From Klebsiella aerogenes (lineage in GTDB: Bacteria; Pseudomonadota; Gammaproteobacteria; Enterobacterales; Enterobacteriaceae): a stretch of 64,000 bases of DNA. This document shows, one piece after another, positions 28,013 to 37,853 of this stretch (its first letter is position 1; each line of letters starts with the position of its first letter). Under the pieces are notes generated by a model, which saw nothing but the letters and a program-made list of their open reading frames with translations, was not told where the DNA came from and searched no databases. The position numbers were made by a program, and so were the translations under genes. Where the stretch lies: NCBI GenBank assembly GCA_029027985.1, contig CP119076.1, positions 3,470,422-3,534,421 of the forward strand, in the 5' to 3' direction.

Positions 28013-29677
28013 ATGTGTTCTATTTTTGGCGTACTGGATATTAAAACTGACGCAGGCGAACTGCGTAAAAAGGCTCTGGAACTCTCTCGCCTGATGCGTC
28101 ACCGCGGCCCGGACTGGTCCGGCGTCTATGCCTGCGATAAAGCCATCCTCGTCCACGAGCGTCTGTCGATCGTCGACGTCAACGCCGGTGCGCAGCCGCT
28201 CTACAACCAACAAAAAACCCACGCCCTGGCGGTGAACGGTGAAATCTATAACCACCAGGCGCTACGCGCAGAGTACGGCGAACGCTATCAGTTCCAGACC
28301 GGTTCCGACTGTGAAGTGATCCTGGCGCTGTATCAGGAAAAAGGACCAGAGTTCCTTGATGAGTTGCAAGGAATGTTCGCCTTCGCGCTGTACGACAGCG
28401 AGAAAGACGCTTATTTAATTGGCCGCGACCCTATCGGTATTATTCCGCTGTACATGGGCCACGACGAACACGGCAACTTCTACGTTGCTTCCGAAATGAA
28501 AGCGCTGGTGCCGGTGTGTCGTACCATCAAAGAGTTCCCGGCGGGTAGCTATCTGTGGAGCAAAGATGGCGAAATTCGCCAGTACTATCAGCGCGACTGG
28601 TTCGACTACGATGCGGTAAAAGACAACGTAACCGATAAAAACGAACTACGTCAGGCGTTGGAAGAATCAGTGAAAAGCCACCTGATGTCCGATGTCCCTT
28701 ACGGGGTACTGCTGTCTGGTGGTCTGGATTCTTCCGTTATTTCAGCCATCACCAAGAAATACGCCGCGCGTCGCGTCGAAGATCAGGAACGCAGCGAAGC
28801 CTGGTGGCCGCAGCTGCACTCGTTTGCAGTTGGTCTGGAAGGGTCTCCTGACCTGAAAGCCGCGCAGGAAGTGGCTAACCATCTCGGCACCGTACACCAC
28901 GAAATTCACTTTACCGTGCAGGAAGGGCTGGATGCGATCCGCGACGTTATCTATCACATCGAAACCTACGATGTGACGACCATCCGCGCCTCAACGCCGA
29001 TGTACCTGATGTCGCGCAAAATTAAAGCCATGGGCATCAAGATGGTGCTCTCCGGCGAAGGTTCCGATGAAGTGTTCGGCGGTTATCTCTACTTCCATAA
29101 AGCGCCGAACGCGAAAGAGTTGCACGAAGAGACGGTACGTAAACTGCAGGCGCTGCATATGTTTGACTGCGCCCGCGCCAACAAAGCGATGTCCGCCTGG
29201 GGCGTTGAAGCTCGCGTACCGTTCCTCGATAAGAAATTCCTCGACGTGGCGATGCGCATCAACCCGCAGGATAAAATGTGCGGCAACGGCAAAATGGAAA
29301 AACACATTCTGCGCGAGTGCTTTGAAGCCTATCTGCCGGCAAGCGTCGCCTGGCGCCAAAAAGAGCAGTTCTCTGACGGCGTGGGTTATAGCTGGATTGA
29401 TACGCTGAAAGAAGTGGCGGCAAAACAGATTAGCGACCAGCAACTGGAGACGGCAAGCTTCCGCTTCCCGTATAACACCCCAAGCTCAAAAGAGGGCTAT
29501 CTGTACCGCGAAATCTTCGAAGAGCTATTCCCGCTGCCGAGCGCTGCACAATGCGTACCAGGCGGCCCATCCGTCGCCTGTTCCTCGGCTAAAGCCATCG
29601 AGTGGGATGAAGCGTTCAAAACCATGAACGATCCATCAGGACGCGCGGTCGGCGTGCATCAGTCGGCTTATCAATAA
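28013..29677 (+). CDS. asnB: Asparagine synthetase B (glutamine-hydrolysing)
   Basis: Makes asparagine from aspartate, ATP and glutamine. The start at MCSIFGVLDI gives 554 residues and leaves Cys1 as the N-terminal nucleophile of the class II glutaminase domain after Met removal; the frame is open 46 codons further upstream but that would bury the essential cysteine. ACGGAGAAGG precedes the ATG. The pyrophosphate loop SGGLDSS of the synthetase domain is near residue 234. The 250 bases between the nagD terminator and the start form a long leader or promoter region with a small GCAAT/ATTGC hairpin and T-rich stretch at 27865-27890. Confidence 0.98.
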   Translation: MCSIFGVLDIKTDAGELRKKALELSRLMRHRGPDWSGVYACDKAILVHERLSIVDVNAGAQPLYNQQKTHALAVNGEIYNHQALRAEYGERYQFQTGSDCEVILALYQEKGPEFLDELQGMFAFALYDSEKDAYLIGRDPIGIIPLYMGHDEHGNFYVASEMKALVPVCRTIKEFPAGSYLWSKDGEIRQYYQRDWFDYDAVKDNVTDKNELRQALEESVKSHLMSDVPYGVLLSGGLDSSVISAITKKYAARRVEDQERSEAWWPQLHSFAVGLEGSPDLKAAQEVANHLGTVHHEIHFTVQEGLDAIRDVIYHIETYDVTTIRASTPMYLMSRKIKAMGIKMVLSGEGSDEVFGGYLYFHKAPNAKELHEETVRKLQALHMFDCARANKAMSAWGVEARVPFLDKKFLDVAMRINPQDKMCGNGKMEKHILRECFEAYLPASVAWRQKEQFSDGVGYSWIDTLKEVAAKQISDQQLETASFRFPYNTPSSKEGYLYREIFEELFPLPSAAQCVPGGPSVACSSAKAIEWDEAFKTMNDPSGRAVGVHQSAYQ

Positions 29678-29693
29678 GCGATCGGCAAGCGTA

Positions 29694-29720
29694 ACGGACC
29701 CAACAGGGTCCGTTTTTTTA
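29694..29720 (+). terminator. asnB terminator
   Basis: AACGGACCC (29694-29702)/GGGTCCGTT (29707-29715), four-base loop, then a T run. Strong intrinsic terminator isolating asnB from the tRNA operon. Confidence 0.92.
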
Positions 29721-29834
29721 CCCCGGAATCGACAAATAAAAACGATAAATAATCAATTCTTGCCGATTATTGCAGCATGCTGTTCGCAACCTAACCAAAC
29801 AGTCACATTCCAACGATTTTACTTGAAAAAGGGG

Positions 29835-29872
29835 TTGACGCTCGCAGGCCCAATACGCATAATGCGCCCCGC
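29835..29872 (+). promoter_or_regulatory. Stringent-type promoter of the tRNA operon
   Basis: TTGACG at 29835-29840, a spacer of exactly 17, and CATAAT at 29858-29863, followed by a GC-rich discriminator (GCGCCCCGC). This combination is typical of stable-RNA promoters that are shut down by ppGpp. The first tRNA begins 39 bases after the -10. Confidence 0.85.
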
Positions 29873-29901
29873 AACGCCGATAAGGTAACGCGAAAAAAGA
29901 T

Positions 29902-29978
29902 GGCTACGTAGCTCAGCTGGTTAGAGCACATCACTCATAATGATGGGGTCACAGGTTCGAATCCCGTCGTAGCCACCA
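29902..29978 (+). tRNA. metT: tRNA-Met (elongator), anticodon CAT
   Basis: 77 bases including encoded CCA. The acceptor stem GGCTACG/CGTAGCC, the D-loop GGTTAGAGC and the T-arm GGTTCGAATCC are intact. It is the first gene of a seven-tRNA operon in the same order as E. coli metT-leuW-glnU-glnW-metU-glnV-glnX. It is identical to the fifth tRNA. Confidence 0.97.
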
Positions 29979-29986
29979 TCTTTTTT

Positions 29987-30071
29987 GCGGGAGTGGCGAA
30001 ATTGGTAGACGCACCAGATTTAGGTTCTGGCGCCGCAAGGTGTGCGAGTTCAAGTCTCGCCTCCCGCACCA
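29987..30071 (+). tRNA. leuW: tRNA-Leu, anticodon TAG
   Basis: 85 bases with a long variable arm (class II) and encoded CCA. The acceptor GCGGGAG/CTCCCGC and anticodon loop TTTAGGT are clear. It begins 9 bases after the first tRNA-Met. Confidence 0.97.
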
Positions 30072-30094
30072 TTCACCAATCAGCGTTGCACGGA

Positions 30095-30169
30095 TGGGGT
30101 ATCGCCAAGCGGTAAGGCACCGGTTTTTGATACCGGCATTCCCTGGTTCGAATCCAGGTACCCCAGCCA
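30095..30169 (+). tRNA. glnU: tRNA-Gln, anticodon TTG
   Basis: 75 bases with encoded CCA; acceptor TGGGGTA/TACCCCA, anticodon loop TTTTGAT. Appears identical to the next tRNA gene. Confidence 0.97.
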
Positions 30170-30205
30170 TATTTCTTCGATATTAGCGGTTCACCGCAAC
30201 GGTAT

Positions 30206-30280
30206 TGGGGTATCGCCAAGCGGTAAGGCACCGGTTTTTGATACCGGCATTCCCTGGTTCGAATCCAGGTACCCCAGCCA
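30206..30280 (+). tRNA. glnW: tRNA-Gln, anticodon TTG
   Basis: 75 bases with encoded CCA, a second copy of the TTG isoacceptor. The spacer to glnU is 36 bases and is not duplicated. Confidence 0.97.
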
Positions 30281-30303
30281 TCGAAGAAACAGTACTATAA
30301 TTT

Positions 30304-30380
30304 GGCTACGTAGCTCAGCTGGTTAGAGCACATCACTCATAATGATGGGGTCACAGGTTCGAATCCCGTCGTAGCCACCA
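30304..30380 (+). tRNA. metU: tRNA-Met (elongator), anticodon CAT
   Basis: 77 bases with encoded CCA; base-for-base the same as the first tRNA of the operon as far as I can read. Confidence 0.97.
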
Positions 30381-30426
30381 TACAAGGGAATTATCGATTC
30401 ATTTCGATAAATCCAAAAAGAATTGT

Positions 30427-30501
30427 TGGGGTATCGCCAAGCGGTAAGGCTCTGGTTTCTGATACCAGCATTCCGAGGTTCGAATCCTCGTACCCCAGCC
30501 A
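30427..30501 (+). tRNA. glnV: tRNA-Gln, anticodon CTG
   Basis: 75 bases with encoded CCA; anticodon loop TTCTGAT. It differs from the TTG isoacceptors in the anticodon and T-stem pairs but shares the acceptor stem. Confidence 0.97.
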
Positions 30502-30536
30502 TATTCAAAAGACGTTCACGTGTGAGCGCACCCTGT

Positions 30537-30611
30537 TGGGGTATCGCCAAGCGGTAAGGCTCTGGTTTCTGATACCAGCATTCCGAGGTTCGAATCCTCG
30601 TACCCCAGCCA
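30537..30611 (+). tRNA. glnX: tRNA-Gln, anticodon CTG
   Basis: 75 bases with encoded CCA; second copy of the CTG isoacceptor and last gene of the operon. A terminator follows within 10 bases. Confidence 0.97.
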
Positions 30612-30620
30612 CTAAACAGC

Positions 30621-30650
30621 AAAAAAGCTCACCTCGGTGGGCTTTTTTGC
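30621..30650 (+). terminator. tRNA operon terminator
   Basis: AAAAAAGCTCAC, a CTCG loop and GTGGGCTTTTTT with one T-G pair, directly after the last tRNA. Confidence 0.9.
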
Positions 30651-30668
30651 TTTCTGCGGTTTGCTATT

Positions 30669-30715
30669 TTCCCGGCACGAGGGCGGTGATAGATTGTCGC
30701 CCCCCTCACCGGGAA
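30669..30715 (-). terminator. Possible ubiF terminator structure
   Basis: TTCCCGG (30669-30675) pairs with CCGGGAA (30709-30715), with an inner GAGGGCGG-type pairing. It lies just after the ubiF stop on the minus strand; no T tract, so function is tentative. Confidence 0.4.
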
Positions 30716-30723
30716 TAAATCGA

Positions 30724-31899
30724 TTACAAACCTAACGCATACTTTAACGCCTGGCGCTTTAACACCCCGGCGCGCTCTGCGGCCATCAGGCCAATGTTGC
30801 GCAGCACGCGTACTGGCGCCAGATCGTTGCTGAAACCGGCATAAAACAGATCCATCCCTGACTGCATAATAAAATTATCCGCCCGACGCCGCGCCTGATA
30901 GCGCTTCAGCACCGCCAGGCTGGACCAGGCTTCGCCGCGCCCGCGCGCTTCGGTCAAAATATCCAGCAGCGCATCAACGTCGCGATAACCCAGATTCACC
31001 CCCTGCCCCGCCAACGGATGAATGGTATGCGCCGCATCGCCAACCAATGCCAGTCCTGGCTGCACATATTGCAACGCATGGCGGCGGGTTAGAGGAAAAG
31101 CGCCAGCACTCATTGGCGTCACGCGACCCAACCGCGCCGGAAAGTGCGCGGCAATCTCTTGCTGCAACTGGGGCATCGACATCCCCTGCAGTTGGCGGAT
31201 TCGTGCCGGCGTGTCATACCACACCAGCGACGCCCAGTGGTCAAACAGCGGCAGGAACGCGCGCGGCCCGCTTGGGGTGAACTGCTGCCAGGTGCTGTCG
31301 CCGGGCTCGTCGGCGCACTGCACGCTGATCAACATACAGGATTGTTGATACTGCCAGGCCTGTACGCCAATCCCGGCAAGCTCACGCACTTGAGAGTTGG
31401 CGCCGTCCGCGCCGATCGCCAGTCGCGCCGCGCAAATGCCGCCATCGCTCAGACGCAACGTCACGCCCTCTTGTTCGCGCTGCAGCTCGCTTAACGAGAC
31501 GCCCACTTGCAGAGTGACCTGGTCATGAGCGTCGAGCGCCTGCCATAACGCCCGCTGCAACACATTGTTCTCCACCATATAGCCAAGTTCCGGCAGTTTC
31601 AGCTCCGCCGCATTAAAGTCGACGTGCGCGCTTTCCCACTCCCAGGTCTCGAGGCGGCGATAGGCATGCGCGCGCATACCGCGCACCGCCTCCCAGACTC
31701 CAAGGCTTTTCAGCAGGCCAACCGACGAGGCGCTGATCGCCGAAATACGCACATCCGGCGCCGCAACGGCATCAAACGCGGGTGGCGCGTTTTTTTCAAT
31801 CACCGTAACCGAAAACCCGTGTTGCGCCAGCCCCAATGCCAGCGCGCCGCCGACCATTCCGCCGCCGACAATGGCGACATCTGTTGCATGAATTGTCAT
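30724..31899 (-). CDS. ubiF: UbiF, 3-demethoxyubiquinol 3-hydroxylase
   Basis: FAD-dependent monooxygenase of aerobic ubiquinone synthesis, adding the last ring hydroxyl group. It has 391 residues, as in E. coli. The FAD dinucleotide fold is GGGMVGGALALG near residue 12, the DG motif is GADGANSQVR near 165, and the second FAD motif is GDAAHTIHPLAGQG near 285. It is divergent from miaB across about 180 bases and convergent with the tRNA operon. No membrane span is evident; it acts on membrane-bound quinol intermediates. Confidence 0.97.
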   Translation of the reverse strand: MTIHATDVAIVGGGMVGGALALGLAQHGFSVTVIEKNAPPAFDAVAAPDVRISAISASSVGLLKSLGVWEAVRGMRAHAYRRLETWEWESAHVDFNAAELKLPELGYMVENNVLQRALWQALDAHDQVTLQVGVSLSELQREQEGVTLRLSDGGICAARLAIGADGANSQVRELAGIGVQAWQYQQSCMLISVQCADEPGDSTWQQFTPSGPRAFLPLFDHWASLVWYDTPARIRQLQGMSMPQLQQEIAAHFPARLGRVTPMSAGAFPLTRRHALQYVQPGLALVGDAAHTIHPLAGQGVNLGYRDVDALLDILTEARGRGEAWSSLAVLKRYQARRRADNFIMQSGMDLFYAGFSNDLAPVRVLRNIGLMAAERAGVLKRQALKYALGL

Positions 31900-32082
31900 G
31901 GCAATTATCCTTAAACCTGATTTCCTTAAGTTTACCGGATTTTTGCGTCCTTGCGGGGATCATGGTCGTACTGGTCAGGGGGCGGTCAAAGCATTACAAT
32001 GCTTCCCCTGCGAATGAATTCTAATTCTTAAACTGTACCCGTCTTTCTTTTTGGATATCTACAACTGAGCATGAGCAAGTCG

Positions 32083-33507
32083 ATGACAAAAAAACTCCAT
32101 ATTAAAACCTGGGGCTGTCAGATGAATGAATACGATTCATCAAAGATGGCCGATCTGCTGGATGCCACCCATGGGTATCAACTCACTGAAGTGGCCGAAG
32201 AAGCGGACGTGCTGCTGCTCAATACCTGCTCTATTCGCGAGAAGGCGCAGGAAAAAGTGTTCCATCAGCTTGGCCGCTGGAAACTGCTGAAAGCCAAAAA
32301 ACCTGGCGTCATCATCGGCGTCGGCGGCTGCGTCGCCTCTCAGGAAGGCAAGCTGATTCGCCAACGCGCCCACTATGTTGACATTATTTTTGGCCCACAG
32401 ACGCTGCATCGTCTGCCGGAAATGATCGATGCGGTACGCAACAACCACAAACCGGTTATTGATGTGAGCTTCCCGGAAATCGAAAAATTCGATCGCCTGC
32501 CGGAACCGCGCGCCGAAGGGCCGACCGCCTTCGTTTCCATCATGGAAGGCTGCAACAAATACTGTACCTACTGCGTGGTGCCTTATACCCGCGGTGAAGA
32601 AGTCAGCCGTCCTTGCGACGATATTCTGTTTGAAATAGCACAACTGGCGGCGCAGGGCGTACGTGAAGTCAACCTGCTGGGACAGAACGTTAACGCCTGG
32701 CGCGGCGAGAACTACGATGGCACAACGGGTAACTTCGCCGATCTGCTGCGCCTGGTCGCCGCCATCGACGGTATCGACCGCATTCGCTTTACCACCAGCC
32801 ATCCCATTGAGTTTACCGACGATATCATCGACGTGTATCGCGATACGCCGGAGCTGGTGAGCTTCCTGCATCTGCCTGTACAAGCCGGTTCCGACCGCGT
32901 GCTGAACCTGATGGGCCGTACCCACACCGTGCTGGAATACAAAGCGATTATTCGCAAACTGCGCGAGGCGCGCCCGGATATCCAGATTAGCTCCGACTTT
33001 ATCGTCGGCTTCCCTGGTGAAACCAACGATGATTTCGAAAAGACCATGAAGTTGATTGGCGAAGTCAACTTCGACGTCAGCTTCAGCTTTATCTTCTCCG
33101 CCCGCCCGGGTACCCCGGCAGCGGATATGGTTGACGATGTCCCGGATGCTGACAAAAAGCAGCGTCTGTATATTCTGCAGGAGCGTATTAACCAGCAGGC
33201 GATGGCCTGGAGCCGCCGCATGCTCGGCACCACCCAGCGTATTCTGGTGGAAGGCACCTCGCGCAAGAGCCTGATGGAGCTTTCCGGCCGTACCGAAAAC
33301 AACCGCGTGGTGAACTTTGAAGGCACCCCGGATATGGTGGGTAAATTCGTCGACGTTGAAATCGTCGATGTCTACACTAACTCTCTGCGCGGCGTCATTG
33401 TCCGCACCGAAGACGAGATGGGGCTGCGCGTCGTGGAATCGCCGGAATCGGTCATTGCGCGTACGCGTAAAGAAAACGAGCTGGGTGTTGGCACCTACCA
33501 GCCGTAA
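32083..33507 (+). CDS. miaB: MiaB, tRNA-2-methylthio-N6-dimethylallyladenosine synthase
   Basis: Radical-SAM methylthiotransferase that adds the 2-methylthio group to i6A37 of tRNAs reading UNN codons. The start MTKKLHIK gives 474 residues, the E. coli length; an ATG four codons upstream (32071) is possible. The auxiliary cluster cysteines are in [15 protein letters not shown] and GGCVASQ; the SAM-cluster motif is CNKYCTYC near residue 157. A C-terminal TRAM domain ends the protein. It precedes ybeZYX-lnt, separated by 156 bases with a hairpin. Confidence 0.97.
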   Translation: MTKKLHIKTWGCQMNEYDSSKMADLLDATHGYQLTEVAEEADVLLLNTCSIREKAQEKVFHQLGRWKLLKAKKPGVIIGVGGCVASQEGKLIRQRAHYVDIIFGPQTLHRLPEMIDAVRNNHKPVIDVSFPEIEKFDRLPEPRAEGPTAFVSIMEGCNKYCTYCVVPYTRGEEVSRPCDDILFEIAQLAAQGVREVNLLGQNVNAWRGENYDGTTGNFADLLRLVAAIDGIDRIRFTTSHPIEFTDDIIDVYRDTPELVSFLHLPVQAGSDRVLNLMGRTHTVLEYKAIIRKLREARPDIQISSDFIVGFPGETNDDFEKTMKLIGEVNFDVSFSFIFSARPGTPAADMVDDVPDADKKQRLYILQERINQQAMAWSRRMLGTTQRILVEGTSRKSLMELSGRTENNRVVNFEGTPDMVGKFVDVEIVDVYTNSLRGVIVRTEDEMGLRVVESPESVIARTRKENELGVGTYQP

Positions 33508-33515
33508 TCCCCGCA

Positions 33516-33537
33516 GGTCTGCCGATTCCGGCAGGCC
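33516..33537 (+). terminator. Hairpin after miaB
   Basis: GGTCTGCCG (33516-33524)/CGGCAGGCC (33529-33537) with one T-G pair and a four-base loop. T-poor flank, so possibly partial termination before ybeZ. Confidence 0.45.
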
Positions 33538-33564
33538 TTGCATTTCCCCTCCTCGCCCTTATAT
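33537..33564 (+). promoter_or_regulatory. Candidate sigma-32 promoter for ybeZYX-lnt
   Basis: CTTGCA at 33537-33542, 13 bases, then CCCTTATAT at 33556-33564 resembles the heat-shock pattern CTTGAAA-N13-CCCCATNT imperfectly. ybeZ is heat-inducible in E. coli, which makes a sigma-32 promoter here expected. Confidence 0.35.
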
Positions 33565-33663
33565 CTACAGCAATGCTTGCGCCATATTCCCGTGACGTGA
33601 ATAATTTCCTTATTAGTCGAATGACTGACGTCATCCGGCAACACACGTAATAAGAGGAACAGT

Positions 33664-34710
33664 TTGAACATAGAAACCCGTGAAATTACCCTGGAGCCAG
33701 CGGATAACGCGCGCCTGTTGGGGCTGTGCGGCCCGTTTGACGACAACATCAAACAGCTGGAGCGCCGGTTAGGCATTGAAATCAACCGCCGCGACAATCA
33801 CTTCAAACTGACCGGTCGCGCGATTTGCGTGCACGCCGCCGCAGATATCCTGACGAGCCTGTATGTCGATACTGCGCCGATGCGCGGCCAGATTCAGGAT
33901 ATAGAACCGGAACAGATCCACCTGGCCATCAAAGAAGCCCGCGTGCTTGAACAGAGCGCCGAGAGCGTGCCGGATTACGGCAAAGCCATCAATATCAAAA
34001 CCAAACGCGGGGTGATTAAACCGCGTACTCCGAATCAGGCGCAGTACATCGCCAATATCCTTGACCACGATATTACCTTCGGCGTCGGACCGGCGGGTAC
34101 CGGTAAAACCTACCTCGCGGTTGCCGCGGCGGTAGATGCCCTGGAACGTCAGGAGATCCGCCGTATTCTGCTCACCCGCCCTGCCGTCGAAGCGGGCGAA
34201 AAACTCGGCTTCCTGCCGGGCGATCTGAGCCAGAAAGTCGATCCGTATCTGCGCCCGCTGTACGACGCGCTGTTTGAAATGCTCGGCTTTGAGAAAGTCG
34301 AGAAACTGATTGAGCGCAACGTGATTGAAGTCGCGCCGCTGGCCTACATGCGCGGGCGCACGCTGAATGACGCCTTTATCATTCTCGACGAAAGCCAGAA
34401 CACCACCATCGAACAGATGAAGATGTTCCTGACTCGTATCGGCTTTAACTCGAAAGCGGTTATCACCGGCGACGTCACCCAGATAGACCTGCCGCGCAAC
34501 ACCAAATCCGGCCTGCGCCACGCCATTGAAGTGCTGGCGGAAGTCGATGAAATCAGCTTCAATTTCTTCCATAGCGAAGACGTCGTGCGCCACCCGGTCG
34601 TTGCCCGCATCGTCAATGCCTATGAAGCATGGGAAGAAGCAGAACAAAAACGTAAAGCAGAACTGGCCGCCGAGCGTAAACGCGAAGCCCAGGAACAGGA
34701 GCAAAAATGA
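33664..34710 (+). CDS. ybeZ: YbeZ, PhoH-like ATPase
   Basis: Cytoplasmic P-loop NTPase of the PhoH family, 348 residues, implicated with YbeY in ribosome/RNA quality control. Walker A is [10 protein letters not shown] near residue 143; Walker B is FIILDESQN near 237. The start is TTG with AAGAGGAAC upstream, giving [10 protein letters not shown], which aligns with the E. coli protein from its first residue. The C-terminal tail is Lys/Glu/Arg rich. The stop overlaps the ybeY start (ATGA), so the two are translationally coupled. Confidence 0.96.
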   Translation: MNIETREITLEPADNARLLGLCGPFDDNIKQLERRLGIEINRRDNHFKLTGRAICVHAAADILTSLYVDTAPMRGQIQDIEPEQIHLAIKEARVLEQSAESVPDYGKAINIKTKRGVIKPRTPNQAQYIANILDHDITFGVGPAGTGKTYLAVAAAVDALERQEIRRILLTRPAVEAGEKLGFLPGDLSQKVDPYLRPLYDALFEMLGFEKVEKLIERNVIEVAPLAYMRGRTLNDAFIILDESQNTTIEQMKMFLTRIGFNSKAVITGDVTQIDLPRNTKSGLRHAIEVLAEVDEISFNFFHSEDVVRHPVVARIVNAYEAWEEAEQKRKAELAAERKREAQEQEQK

Positions 34711-35174
34711 GTCAGGTGATTCTCGATTTACAGCTGGCCTGCGAAGACACCAGCGGTCTACCGGACGAAGCCCTCTTTCAACGCTGGGTGGATGCCGTGA
34801 TCCCGCAGTTTCAGGAAGAGTCAGAATTAACCATTCGCCTGGTTGACATCGCAGAAAGCCACGAGCTGAACCTGACTTATCGCGGGAAGGATAAACCGAC
34901 CAACGTGCTCTCCTTCCCGTTCGAAGCCCCGCCGGGAATCGAAATGCCGCTGCTCGGCGATCTGATCATCTGCCGCCAGGTGGTTGAACAAGAAGCCAAA
35001 GAACAGGATAAACCGCTGGAAGCCCACTGGGCGCACATGGTGGTACACGGTAGCCTACATCTGTTGGGCTACGATCATATTGAAGACGAAGAAGCGGAAG
35101 AAATGGAAGGCCTCGAAACAGAGATAATGCTTGCTCTGGGCTATGAGGATCCGTACATTGCCGAGAAGGAATAA
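34707..35174 (+). CDS. ybeY: YbeY, endoribonuclease in 16S rRNA maturation
   Basis: Single-strand-specific metallo-endoribonuclease needed for 16S rRNA 3'-end maturation and 70S quality control, 155 residues as in E. coli. The zinc motif is [15 protein letters not shown] (H3XH5XH) near residues 110-124. It overlaps ybeZ by four bases. After it, a GCCGGC hairpin (35180-35196) precedes ybeX. Confidence 0.97.
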   Translation: MSQVILDLQLACEDTSGLPDEALFQRWVDAVIPQFQEESELTIRLVDIAESHELNLTYRGKDKPTNVLSFPFEAPPGIEMPLLGDLIICRQVVEQEAKEQDKPLEAHWAHMVVHGSLHLLGYDHIEDEEAEEMEGLETEIMLALGYEDPYIAEKE

Positions 35175-35179
35175 CCCGC

Positions 35180-35196
35180 CGCCGGCTTTGCCGGCG
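35180..35196 (+). terminator. Small hairpin between ybeY and ybeX
   Basis: CGCCGGC/GCCGGCG with a three-base loop; no T tract. Probably modulates readthrough or mRNA stability within the operon. Confidence 0.3.
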
Positions 35197-35271
35197 ACTG
35201 GCCCTCATGCCTGGCGCTGAGTTTACGCGTTTTGAGCAGTAATCAACCAACACGAGAACCCATACGACGCC

Positions 35272-36150
35272 ATGAGCGACGACAATTCACACAGTAGTGA
35301 CACAGTAAACAGCAAAAAGGGATTCTTCTCCCTCTTACTCAGCCAACTTTTTCACGGTGAGCCGAAAAACCGTGATGAATTATTGGCGCTGATCCGTGAC
35401 TCCGGGCAGAACGAGCTTATCGATGAAGATACGCGCGACATGCTTGAAGGGGTAATGGATATCGCAGACCAGCGCGTCCGCGATATCATGATCCCGCGCT
35501 CGCAGATGATTACCCTGAAACGCAACCAGACTCTGGACGAGTGCCTCGATGTGATCATCGAATCCGCTCACTCGCGTTTCCCGGTCATTAGCGAAGACAA
35601 AGATCACATTGAAGGGATTCTGATGGCTAAGGATCTGCTGCCGTTCATGCGCAGCGACGCCGAGGCTTTCAGCATGGAAAAAGTGTTACGCCCGGCGGTT
35701 GTCGTGCCTGAAAGCAAGCGGGTTGACCGCATGCTGAAAGAGTTCCGCTCACAACGTTATCATATGGCTATCGTCATCGACGAGTTCGGCGGCGTGTCTG
35801 GTCTGGTGACTATCGAGGATATCCTTGAGCTTATCGTCGGCGAGATCGAAGACGAATATGACGAAGAGGAAGATATCGATTTTCGTCAACTCAGCCGTCA
35901 CACCTGGACGGTGCGCGCGCTGGCGTCGATTGAAGACTTCAACAAGGCCTACGGTACCCACTTTAGCGATGAAGAAGTCGATACCATCGGCGGACTGGTA
36001 ATGCAGGCCTTCGGTCATCTCCCGGCCCGCGGCGAGTCGATAGACATTGATGGTTACCAATTCAAGGTCGCAATGGCTGACAGCAGACGTATTATTCAGG
36101 TCCATGTCAAACTTCCTGATGATGCGCCGCAGCCAAAACTGGAAGACTAA
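35272..36150 (+). CDS. ybeX: YbeX (CorC), CBS-domain protein
   Basis: 292-residue cytoplasmic protein with two CBS domains (about 70-190, including IMIPRSQM and the second around [13 protein letters not shown]) and a C-terminal CorC/HlyC transporter-associated domain (about 205-285). It is historically linked to Mg2+/Co2+ efflux as CorC and more recently to ribosome function with YbeYZ; the mechanism is unsettled. An acidic strip [14 protein letters not shown] joins the domains. It lies 23 bases before lnt in the same operon. Confidence 0.95.
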   Translation: MSDDNSHSSDTVNSKKGFFSLLLSQLFHGEPKNRDELLALIRDSGQNELIDEDTRDMLEGVMDIADQRVRDIMIPRSQMITLKRNQTLDECLDVIIESAHSRFPVISEDKDHIEGILMAKDLLPFMRSDAEAFSMEKVLRPAVVVPESKRVDRMLKEFRSQRYHMAIVIDEFGGVSGLVTIEDILELIVGEIEDEYDEEEDIDFRQLSRHTWTVRALASIEDFNKAYGTHFSDEEVDTIGGLVMQAFGHLPARGESIDIDGYQFKVAMADSRRIIQVHVKLPDDAPQPKLED

Positions 36151-36173
36151 TTTTAACGGGACGATTAACCTAA

Positions 36174-37712
36174 ATGGTATTTGCCTCTTTACTTGAACGC
36201 CAGCGCATACGTCTGCTGCTGGCGCTGTTATTCGGAGCCAGCGGAACGCTGGCTTTTTCACCTTACGACTTCTGGCCTGCGGCGATCGTCTCGCTATTCG
36301 GCCTGCAAGCGCTCACCCTTAACCGTCGCCCGCTGCAAAGCGCCTGGATTGGCTATTTCTGGGGAATGGGACTATTCGGCACCGGCATCAACTGGGTTTA
36401 CGTCAGTATCGCGCAGTTCGGCGGTATGCCCGGCCCGGTCAACGTTTTCCTCGTCGTCCTGCTGGCGGCCTATCTGTCGCTGTATACCGGTCTGTTCGCG
36501 GGGATCCTTTCACGCCTGTGGCCGAAAACCCACTGGATCCGTCTCGCCATCGCTGCGCCGGTGATCTGGCAAATTACCGAATTCCTCCGCGGCTGGGTAC
36601 TGACCGGCTTCCCGTGGCTGCAGTTCGGCTATAGCCAGATTGACGGCCCGCTGAAAGGTCTGGCGCCGCTGATGGGCGTTGAGGCGATCAACTTCCTGTT
36701 AATGGTCGTCAGCGGCCTGCTGGCGCTGGCTGTCGCGCAGCGTAACTGGAAACCACTGGTAATGGCTGTAGTGCTGTTTGCCCTGCCCTTCCCGCTGCGT
36801 TATATCCAGTGGTATCAACTGCTGCCGGAGCGCGCAACTGAAGTCTCTCTGGTGCAGGGAAATATCCCGCAGGCCATGAAGTGGGATGAGCACCAACTGG
36901 TTAATACCCTGAAAACCTACCTCGATCTCACCCAGCCGCATATGGGTAAATCGCAGCTGATCATCTGGCCGGAGTCGGCAATCCCGGATCTGGAAATCAA
37001 TCAGCAGCATTTCCTTAGCATGGTCGATGACCTGATGCGCGCAAAAAATAGCTCGCTGATTACCGGTATTGTCGATGCGCGGCTGAATAAACAAAACCGC
37101 TACGATACCTACAACACCATCATCACGCTGGGTAAAGACAACCCGTATAGCTACGACTCGACCAATCGCTACAACAAGAACCATCTGGTGCCGTTTGGCG
37201 AATTCGTGCCGCTGGAATCGATTCTGCGTCCGCTGGCGCCGTTCTTTGATCTGCCGATGTCCTCGTTCAGCCGCGGTCCGTATGTCCAACCGCAGCTGGT
37301 AGCGCATAACATGAAGCTAACAGCGGCGATTTGCTACGAAATCATCCTCGGCGAGCAGGTTCGCGATAACTTCCGTCCGGATACCGATTATCTGCTGACC
37401 ATCTCCAACGATGCGTGGTTTGGTAAGTCGATCGGCCCGTGGCAGCACTTCCAGATGGCGCGTATGCGGGCGCTGGAATTGGCGCGCCCGCTGCTGCGTA
37501 GCACCAACAACGGCATTACCGCAGTTATTGGGCCGCGCGGCGAAATTCAGGACATGATCCCGCAGTTTACCCGCGAAGTACTCACGACCCGGGTGACGCC
37601 AACCACTGGTCTGACGCCGTATGCGCGTACCGGCAACTGGCCGCTGTGGGCGCTCACCGCCCTGTTCGGCTTTGCGGCACTGGTCATGAGCCTGCGTCAG
37701 CGTCGTCACTAA
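36174..37712 (+). CDS. lnt: Apolipoprotein N-acyltransferase
   Basis: Essential inner-membrane enzyme adding the third acyl chain to lipoproteins, 512 residues as in E. coli. About eight hydrophobic segments surround a periplasmic nitrilase-like domain (about 220-480). The catalytic triad is visible as Glu in WPESAIPD, Lys in [11 protein letters not shown] and Cys in AICYEIIL near residue 387. It is the last gene of the ybeZYX-lnt group. A ten-base inverted repeat (37741-37768) follows without a T tract. Confidence 0.98.
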   Translation: MVFASLLERQRIRLLLALLFGASGTLAFSPYDFWPAAIVSLFGLQALTLNRRPLQSAWIGYFWGMGLFGTGINWVYVSIAQFGGMPGPVNVFLVVLLAAYLSLYTGLFAGILSRLWPKTHWIRLAIAAPVIWQITEFLRGWVLTGFPWLQFGYSQIDGPLKGLAPLMGVEAINFLLMVVSGLLALAVAQRNWKPLVMAVVLFALPFPLRYIQWYQLLPERATEVSLVQGNIPQAMKWDEHQLVNTLKTYLDLTQPHMGKSQLIIWPESAIPDLEINQQHFLSMVDDLMRAKNSSLITGIVDARLNKQNRYDTYNTIITLGKDNPYSYDSTNRYNKNHLVPFGEFVPLESILRPLAPFFDLPMSSFSRGPYVQPQLVAHNMKLTAAICYEIILGEQVRDNFRPDTDYLLTISNDAWFGKSIGPWQHFQMARMRALELARPLLRSTNNGITAVIGPRGEIQDMIPQFTREVLTTRVTPTTGLTPYARTGNWPLWALTALFGFAALVMSLRQRRH

Positions 37713-37802
37713 CCGTTCTCAGCCGGGTATTTCCCGGCCAGCTCACGGCGGCGGTCGTCGCCGTGAGCCATCCCCCGTATCAGGATCTCTTTCTCGCCAC
37801 TC

Positions 37803-37818
37803 TGGCACGGCCATTGCT
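37803..37818 (+). promoter_or_regulatory. Sigma-54 promoter upstream of gltI
   Basis: CTGGCACGGCCATTGCTT at 37802-37819 is a full match to the YTGGCACG-N4-TTGCW consensus: GG at 37804-37805, GC at 37816-37817. It points toward gltI, giving a predicted start near 37829 and a leader of about 310 bases. Nitrogen control of the glutamate/aspartate transporter would fit. Confidence 0.7.
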
Positions 37819-37853
37819 TAATTCTATCCATATTCGTGATTTTGCCAGCGGTT

